Source of the DNA: Priapulus caudatus
Lineage: Eukaryota > Priapulida > Priapulimorpha > Priapulimorphida > Priapulidae
Length of the DNA: 46,796 nt
NCBI RefSeq assembly: GCF_000485595.1
Contig: NW_014577271.1
Coordinates: 320,581 to 367,376 of the forward strand
Direction of reading: 5' to 3'
In this document: positions 33,996-42,900 of the stretch, in pieces
How positions within the stretch are numbered: the stretch's first letter is position 1
Layout: every line of letters begins with the position of its first letter
Program-made: the position numbers and the translations under genes
The notes under the pieces: model-generated
Seen by the model: only the letters and a program-made list of their open reading frames with translations
Database searches by the model: none
What the model was told of the DNA's origin: nothing

Positions 33996-36900
33996 GCAGC
34001 AGCAGTGACAGCAGCAACGAGAACAAAAGCAATGACAAGAACAATGGCAACAACAGCAGCAGCAGCAGCAACAACAACAACAATAGCATTATTGAAATCC
34101 ATCTATCAAACCTTATTGAATCTCTCATGTGGCACCAATGACAGAATTATTGGTTCCATTGTCGTCACATTCCCAAAGCGTACTTCAGGTATATATAAGG
34201 CGCAGACAACGTGAGCCCACCCTCCGTTGTCCGTTCGCTTTAAAGCACCTTCCTTAGAAGGACAGAGTTCACACTTCTGAAAAATTATAATATCATTCAT
34301 TAAAATAATTATATATTAATATATATATATTTAAAAAAAATATTAATAATTATATATCATTATTATTTCTATTTTTTATTACTTATTATTAATTACTTTT
34401 AATTATTATGGATTTATTTATTATATTCTTATTTATAACAGTAACAGGCAGCTGATAATGATAGAAAATTTTAAAGGCTGGGAAACCCTTTTTGTGATTG
34501 CAATACAGCAGTCCCAATAAAGAGATCACATCAAAGTAATGGAGTAATGGAGTAATGGAGTTGGATATATGTTCTATGACAAACACGAATATCTAAGAAA
34601 ATTGTGTGCAAATGCATGTTGAAAGCAGGAGAGGGTGTTGTTATCATATTGGCAACATCCCCAGACAAACTTATATGGATTTAATTAATCACCTGGCAAT
34701 TGTAATTGCTCAATATGAACAACATTCATGAACAATATGAACAAGAATGTAGATACAAGTATTAGATATGAATGTAGAATTATGATTAGATTGATAGATT
34801 TTTTTAGTTTTGATTTGAATAGATAGTATAAATACACACACATGAACGCACGCACGCACGCATACACATAAGCACACAACTTAGATTAGAAAAAAATGTA
34901 TTCTTATATATTTTAGTTTTGTTCTGTGAACCATTCATTTCATAGTAAACGATGCTATGGGACGTTTTGGAAGCTGGTTTAGTGGGACACAGAAATGGAC
35001 TGTGCCAATGTGAAGAACTACAAAGCAGTGGATGAAGAAATTTCCTAGACCACGACTGGACTTATATAATTTCATATCGCATACAAGATGCACTTCTCCT
35101 GTTTAAGCGCTCTTTTATAACCCATAACAGCATAAATTCTCAGTGCTATTAAAGCTGGTGTAATAAACCTGTTTATAGCTCAGACTATATTTCACTATAG
35201 ATATTTCATGTTGGCTGAATTATAGCTTTTTGACAAGCCATGAATACTAGTAAGTTTATGAATTTTTCCCTGTATCCTCTGCCATGCAAATATTGTTCAT
35301 GAATACGCGTTTAATGATACATAGCACTATGAAAAAAATCAGCATGCTAGGGAGAAAACTTGAAAACAGAGTTTTGTTAACCAAACACTTTACAAGTAAT
35401 AAGATGGCAATTGAGACTCTCCATAACTTAGATTCACTAATGCCTTGAACCAGGAGAACTCATGAATCGTGGTGAAACCACCAAAATGCAGATATGGTAA
35501 AAAAAATATTTAAAAAACTACAAACTATAATACTACTATTCTTACTAATACTAATTTACATACATGCATTCCATGTTGTTATTTCGCCTATAATGTGCTC
35601 TGCCTACTAGTAATAATTTCTTTAAATAATAATTACTTTATTTTCAGAATGTTACATAAACAGTTTGTAAGTACATACCTATACACATACACTGGTACAT
35701 AGACAGTCTTGTGAACATTAGTCTTGCTATTAGGGATCATATAATAACAATATACACGCACATAGATAGATATAAGCAGAATAGACTTATTTGGACAAAG
35801 TACAACAGTTGTGTAAGTGATACTGTATACAATGGAGTAGAGATGACCATTTACCAAGAAACTTTGTCATATTGTTATTTGTCTGAGCAATATATTTTTC
35901 AGTACACATACAATATTTAATGTTGGCTTTCACTGCAGCAATTAAAGGTTGGTCTACAATTCTTAAGCTTACATTTGTAAATTGTAAACTTTGCAATCTG
36001 AATACATAAATTGACAATAATGTCTACATCATCCATTCCGAGGATAATATCTGTTTTGGAAAACTAATAGAATTGTGTAAAACCATTTTTGCCCAACCAG
36101 GAGTGTAGTTCAAGCCAGACATCAGTTACATATTCGCATTCCACAAACAGATGACCAAATTAGGTGTTTCACTATTTACAAAAGGAACACAAATCAACAT
36201 CAACAATCTTAACGATGAACAAAAAACGATTCGTTGTGAGTATTCTGTGAAGGACTCTGTATTGAAAGTGTCTAAGATTAGTGCCGATAGAAGTCTGGAA
36301 AGGCAAGCTGTAGAAATATTTCCAGTCATCACTATTCAGCATGTTTAATTCCTTACACCATTTTTCTTGACTACCAACATTTGTGATATTTAGATTTTTA
36401 TTGAATAGGTTGTAAAATTGTTTACAGCCTTTTGATGCACTATATACAGAATAGACTGCAGACGATATTGATGGACCGATGTTGAAAAGAGTGGAATTGT
36501 TTGTAATTTGCTCCAACCAATCCTGTGGAATTGCTTTGTGCAACCTTATTACATCGATAAAGGTGGCTTTTATATTATATTTTGCCTTTAAGTTTAATTG
36601 ACCTAATGGCATGAGATCACCGTTATCATCAGAGATTTTTAACAAATATTATACCTATTCTGTGCCAGGATTCTATATAGCCTAGCTTGATATGCTTGTT
36701 GAACCAAATTGGTTCCTTTAGAATTTCTTCACTATTTAGTGGCTTGAGAATGCCATTATATTCTGACCAGAGTGAGACCATTTCAACATCCTTCCCAAAT
36801 GGATTTTTGATAGAATTTATTGTTTCTATTTGGTTGGCACCTGTTTCAAAGAAAGAGTCAGGCATTTTGTTTTTAAAGAAAAGTGTCCATTTATCTGATT

Positions 36901-39900
36901 TTGTTAAATACCTTTTAATCCATGATATCTTTAGACCCTTGATATAACTTTTTAAGTCTATCATTTTTAGACCACCTTCACAGTACTCCTTTTTTAATAT
37001 GCTTTTTTTTACTTTGCCTCAGGGTCTTCTAACTCTTTTATTAAAGTTGGGTCCAAATCTGGGAGTACAGTAAGCAAATGAGCAACAATAGGAAGTGCTA
37101 GAGATTTAATAATAGTGATTTTACCCAAAGGGGTCAGGTTTCTGGATTTCCAGATATTTAGCAATTTTTTGATTTGAGGAGTTAAGTTTTGGTATTAAGT
37201 TTTCCGTGATCATTTTATGTTGATCTGTATTAAAAGAAACACCTAGAGCTGCAAACCTGCCATCCACAATCCACTCTGGACAGTTTTCCCTACAAAAGTG
37301 CCTATCCGGCCAGAGTCCTTCATTGAACCAATCCACAATATTTTCGTTTTTTCTTTATTCATTTTTAAACCAGATAGTTTATAAAACCATTCCATGATGT
37401 TATATGCTTCAGTCATAGATTGTTCACTTCCGTCCAGGAACAAGTAGGTATCATCAGCATATAGAGAAATTTTATATTCTTCGCCCCATAAGTCTATACC
37501 TTTAAGTTGGGTATTTTGTCTAACTGCTGAAGCTAACATTTCAGCCCAGAGAATAAATATATATGGGGATATTGGATCACCCTGTCTACAACCTCTTTCT
37601 AGATTAAATCTTGTAGAAAAATTACCATTGGAGATAACACTAGATTCTGAAGCATTTTGAAACAATTTGATCCATTTTCTGATTGATTCACCAAATTTAA
37701 AAATATCTAAAACTTTTTGAATGAAATCCCAAGATACAGTATCAAAAGCTTTTTCAAAATCAATCATCATAATCATTCCCGGATTACTTTGAGCTTTTGT
37801 TTCAAAAATAATGTCATATATTACTCGGGTATACTCCCCTATGAAACGCCCTGATATAAAGCCTTTTTGGTCTTCATGTATCAAGTTGGGTAGATGTTTT
37901 TTAATCCATTCTGCTATACAGGAAGCTGCAAATTTGTAGGATGTGTTAAGGAGGGTGATGGGTCTCCAGTTTTTTAAATAACACCTTGGTTTGCCAGTTT
38001 TGGGGAGGCAAGTTATTATTCCTTGTCTTTGGGATATAGACAATTGGTCCATTGAGTAGCCATAATTGATAGAACGGAGTAAAAAGTGACCCAGGTCGAT
38101 CCAGAAAAACTTGAAAAATTCATTTGTGTAACCGTCATTTCCTGGACTTTTATTATTTTTACTTTTTTTAAGACAGCTAATAGTTCATAATAAGTAATTG
38201 GGCCTTCACACCTCCTAGATTCTTTCTCAGATATTATACATTGTTTAATTTATTTATATCCATGTACTTCGAGATGTTTTCTTCACTACAATTTACCATT
38301 TTAGGTAAGTAGAGGTTTTTATAGAAAGCCATTTGCTCTTTTAGTATTTCCTTTTGGTCGACAACTGTTTTACCATCATCCCTTTTAAGTTCTTGCATAT
38401 TTTTATTTACAAAGTTTTTATTTTCTAGATTACAGAAGTAATTAGACGATTTTTCTCCTAGCTCAGTCCATCTGGCCCTCGATCTTATGATCATACCATT
38501 GATCTTTTGTTTACGGAGAATTTCAAGATCATTATTTAATACTTCCAGTTTTCTAACATTTTCTAAAAAAGTATTCGGGTTTTCTTTTATGTTGTTTTCT
38601 ATATCTTGTATTTCTTTGTTTAGGTGTAATTCAACTTCTGTTGCCTTTTGCTTTTTCCTGGAAGCAAAATTTATAATTTTCCCCCCTGAGGGTGACCAGT
38701 AAGGTTTCCCAAAATAATTGATCATTTATTTTAAAATGTATTTCACTGTTAGGGCAATTCAAAGCATTATCTTTATTATATATGGGCAGCTGCATATTGG
38801 TTTTTAGTATCCAGTATTGATTCCTTAATCATTTTAACAAAATCTACATCACTCAATAAAGAATTATTAAATTTCCAATAGCCATGGCCTTTTTTGTGTT
38901 TGGATATTAATATATCAATAGCAACAGGGGAATGATCTGATTTATACTTTGTTAAAATTTCAGAATTTGAGATAACTGACATAACATCTTCAGATACTAA
39001 AATAAAGTCTTTAAGCGGGACATTTTTATTGGAGTTTTATGGTGCCAGGTGTATTGCCGTTACGATTCATGAAAACTTCTCCACACATCCACAAGTTCCA
39101 TTTCGTTAGCCATTGCTAAGACTTTTTCTCTAGCATTAGGATTGTTGATATTTTTATAATTATAAGTATCTATCGAGAGATCCAGAACAAGGTTCCAATC
39201 TCCACATTTATTACGCTATTTATTTTAGTGTGCAGGTCAGTATAAAAATATGGGTCATCATTGTTTGGTCCATAGATATTAACGAGAGTGAGTCTCAGAA
39301 AGTTTGTTATTGTCAAGTCTGCAATAATGTAATTACCTTCGGGGTCCTCAGCAACTTCATTGATAATGTATTCAAAATTATTGTTAAAGAGGACCGCTAC
39401 ACCCCTAGAGTTTGAGCTGTATGTTGTCATTTCGACTCTAAGGCCCCACTCTGTCTTAATTTTATGTTTTAGTTTAGCATCAAAGTGTGTGTCCTGTAAG
39501 CACGCTATACCGACATGTTCTTCTTTTAATTCGTTAAAGATGTCAATTCTCTTAAAGCGATCCCCTAGACCCCTAGTATTCATAGAGGTTAACTTTATAT
39601 GTTCACCCATTGTTAGATAAGAACAATTCATAGTATATGAAAAACCGTTGTATGTCAATGTCATGGTTATCTAACTGGTAATTACCTGCAGAAGTGTATG
39701 AGTGTATGCTATATATATAATGGACATAGTGCACAAACTTAGTGTGTTTACATTTACAAGCCTGGAAATAAAGTAGAAGACATACAAGCACAACTACGTA
39801 TACAGAACACAAACAATAAATAGGACACACAGACATAGAGGTATGTGAGCCAACCTCAAAACCAATTGATTGTAGTCGAAGAAGAGTTACAGTATTACAT

Positions 39901-42900
39901 AGAGGTTAAACTCCCATACCGTACAGTGCAAACACATAAACACTTTCCGTTCTGCCCGCCATTCAGGTGGTAAGACTAACCCCACCAGCTCCCAAAAGTA
40001 GATTGTTCTCATATTAATTAATGAGTAAAAATTAAAACATATTTACCTGTATTTACCCCACCGCCCTATTACTATACGTTTTTTTTTAATGTTTACGGGC
40101 GTTCATTTACATTATACATTCGACTGTATATCGAAGTAAATTTACTACGCGTTACATTAGTGGTTTAAATGAAACAAGTGCCGCGGAGCGACAGCGCTCA
40201 TCTAACGTCTACTGCGGTGACTCTGTGGTGGAGTGGTGGGATTCTAGTAAACCCTGTTAGTCCCAAATGTGTTCACATACCACGCCGAAACGTGGAATGC
40301 ACAGGGATGGTATCAGGAACCTTCTCAAAGGAATGTTTGTTGGATCGTTATGAAAGTTGCCACGAAATGCGCGCGTACGTTTAGTGTTCTTCAGATTAAA
40401 GATGGACAGCTCCCATCGTACATAGTAGCAACAACTATTTGCAAGACAGAATAGGTAAGCACTCATCCATTTACCTACGCAAGCCTACAGGCTGCAATAG
40501 AGAGCTGCCACCTGCAACTAATTAACGCAGGCAAAAACTACACAGCCACCACCACATGCACTGCAGTGGCCACTGGCAGTGGCATACGTTACATGTAAAA
40601 TACTGACAGTACAGAATGCCATAGAAATTATAGGATTTAAGGAGCATAAACCTTCTTCAACCAATTTAGCTTTTGAATTCACTGTGACATTGTAGCCTCG
40701 TACATCAGGCATGATAGATTCTACTAGCAAACCCGGCAGTCAAATCTTCTAACAGACAGTAAACAAATCCATGTTTAACCCTCCTCTTGAGGGTCAAAAG
40801 GTTATCCAACACACTTACTCTTCGATGTCAGCAGAAGGGACATTCATGGTCCTTTCAATAAAGCCATAAAAATGCTAGGTCACCGCTGAAACAAAAAAGT
40901 TTTTCAATCGCTCCGTCAGACCATGTCCTCAGAAATGTCTAAATCTGCCCTGTGCCCTTTACCTTTGACCTGTGACCTCCATTTCGGCACAGTGATGGCT
41001 TTTTCCTACCATGATGCTATACACCGACTATCACGAGCCTAGGTCGACCGCTTCGATTTGTGCCGGCAATTCTGCATTTCCTCCCATGCCTTAAGTAAGG
41101 AGTGAATGTTCCCCCTTCTTTTACACCTCTTGACCTTTGACCTTTGACCCCCAGCTTCGACATCCCAACTCGTTTTGACGATCCCCCCCGATGTGCCGAA
41201 TATCGTGACCGTACGTCGAGCGGTTAAGATTTGTGCCCAACTGTTGACGGACGCACGCACGGACGGACGGACGGACGATCGTGCGATTCTACAAGCTGCA
41301 TCTGACTATGTCAGATGAGCTAAAAATAATCATTAATGTGAATAAACCTGATTTGAAGCAAGAATACTTCGAGGGCAGAGTTATTCTTCTTTAGAATCAT
41401 TTCTTCCATGGCTCTGTGCTACTTTTCCTGGTCTCGATCCACAGATCAATTCCTCGCTCGACAACCCTGGCCTGCAGCTTCTCGTCTCTTCGAATTTCAA
41501 AGGCTGCGTGAGCAAGTTGACCCCGTTTCTGCTTTAACTCCGGTGGTAGGTCCGAGCAAATCCTCTTTTTGGTTCCTGCTAGATTTTTCCCGGCTCTAAA
41601 GAAGGATACTCTGTCCGCCCAGAATAAAAATACGACTATTATTGGAGTTTGTCCGTTATCTCATCTTCGCAGATGGTGCGCATTTCGGATTGCTACTTTT
41701 TTTACGTATTCTTCGCTCAATCCAAGATTTTCTAAGTACTGCAAATTTTCTGACCTTTTCGATCGTGTCTGATGTTCTCATTTCATGTCCCTCTAACCCG
41801 TAGATTAAGAGGTTATATTTCCTGCTATGACACTGAGAATGCAAGAGCGATTGCCGCAATGTTTAGACTTTTTCGCAATATTTCGAATCTCCACTCGGTC
41901 CTCTGTTTGGGCGTTTTTGACCGCTTCCACCTCGACTTCTAATTTTTAAAACTTGTTTGACAGTTCTGTAATCTTTTGCGTAACTTCAGCAAACCCATCT
42001 TCCATTTGGTTGTTCACACTGGTTTGCAATCCGACAATTAATTGTCTCAGTTCCGTGTTCGTGACCTCGTCGCTGTCAGGGGCCATTGTTGTTGTTGACA
42101 TTTTCGAGGTTCCGTGTTGGTCGTCCATAATAATTTCTGGATTCTGTTGTCGTAGCTGATTTTGACGTGTTAGATAGCGATGAATAGTGTCTTTTAACAC
42201 TGCCTGCCTCTTAGGCCTTCCTCTTGGCATAGTACGACCTCAATTTGTTACCTTACATTTATCTTTTGATGAAAAAAAGCGAGAGCCGGTGTAGACCGCA
42301 TCCTACTACGTTGCCGCCATTACCGGAACCCTGACTAACTAGTAAACTACTAGTAATAATTGATTGTACATGAAAAAAGTTCTTAAAGCTAACAGTACAT
42401 ACATAAAAGCACCAAACAAGTACAAACCACTCTCGCAGCACGTTCTTGTGATTCACACTTTCTGCAAAACCAAGGCCCAGTCGGCACCGTCACTATTCCA
42501 TAACAAGCTGAAAAAGTGTTATCATCTTATTAGTAGACGGTCATATGACTACGTATTATAAAATAAACATCAACTCAAGCATACATGCTTAGAAAATTCT
42601 TAAAATCAACATAGCATAAAGAAACAACTTTCATGAAAAGTGCATTGCCATTAACGTTGGTATAATTATCCAGATTAAATGAGAAAGCCTTCAATTATAT
42701 GCTATTAAATTTTTACATTTCTGCACCAGCACATTGTTCTTGTACTGGTAAATTTTTATTAGCCCTCAATAAAAATTTACTAGTCTTCACGAATTTTGTC
42801 TGTTGTTAGAAGAGCAACGGAACTAAATTAGTCTCACAAATAAATTAGTCTCACAAATAAAGTTCCTTTATTTCAGTGAGTTATGACTGAAACTATGGAC

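Noticed and set aside
34814-34870. Short direct repeats as a possible CRISPR-like array
   Set aside because: They are CACA/ACGC microsatellite units without unique spacers, in an animal genome.
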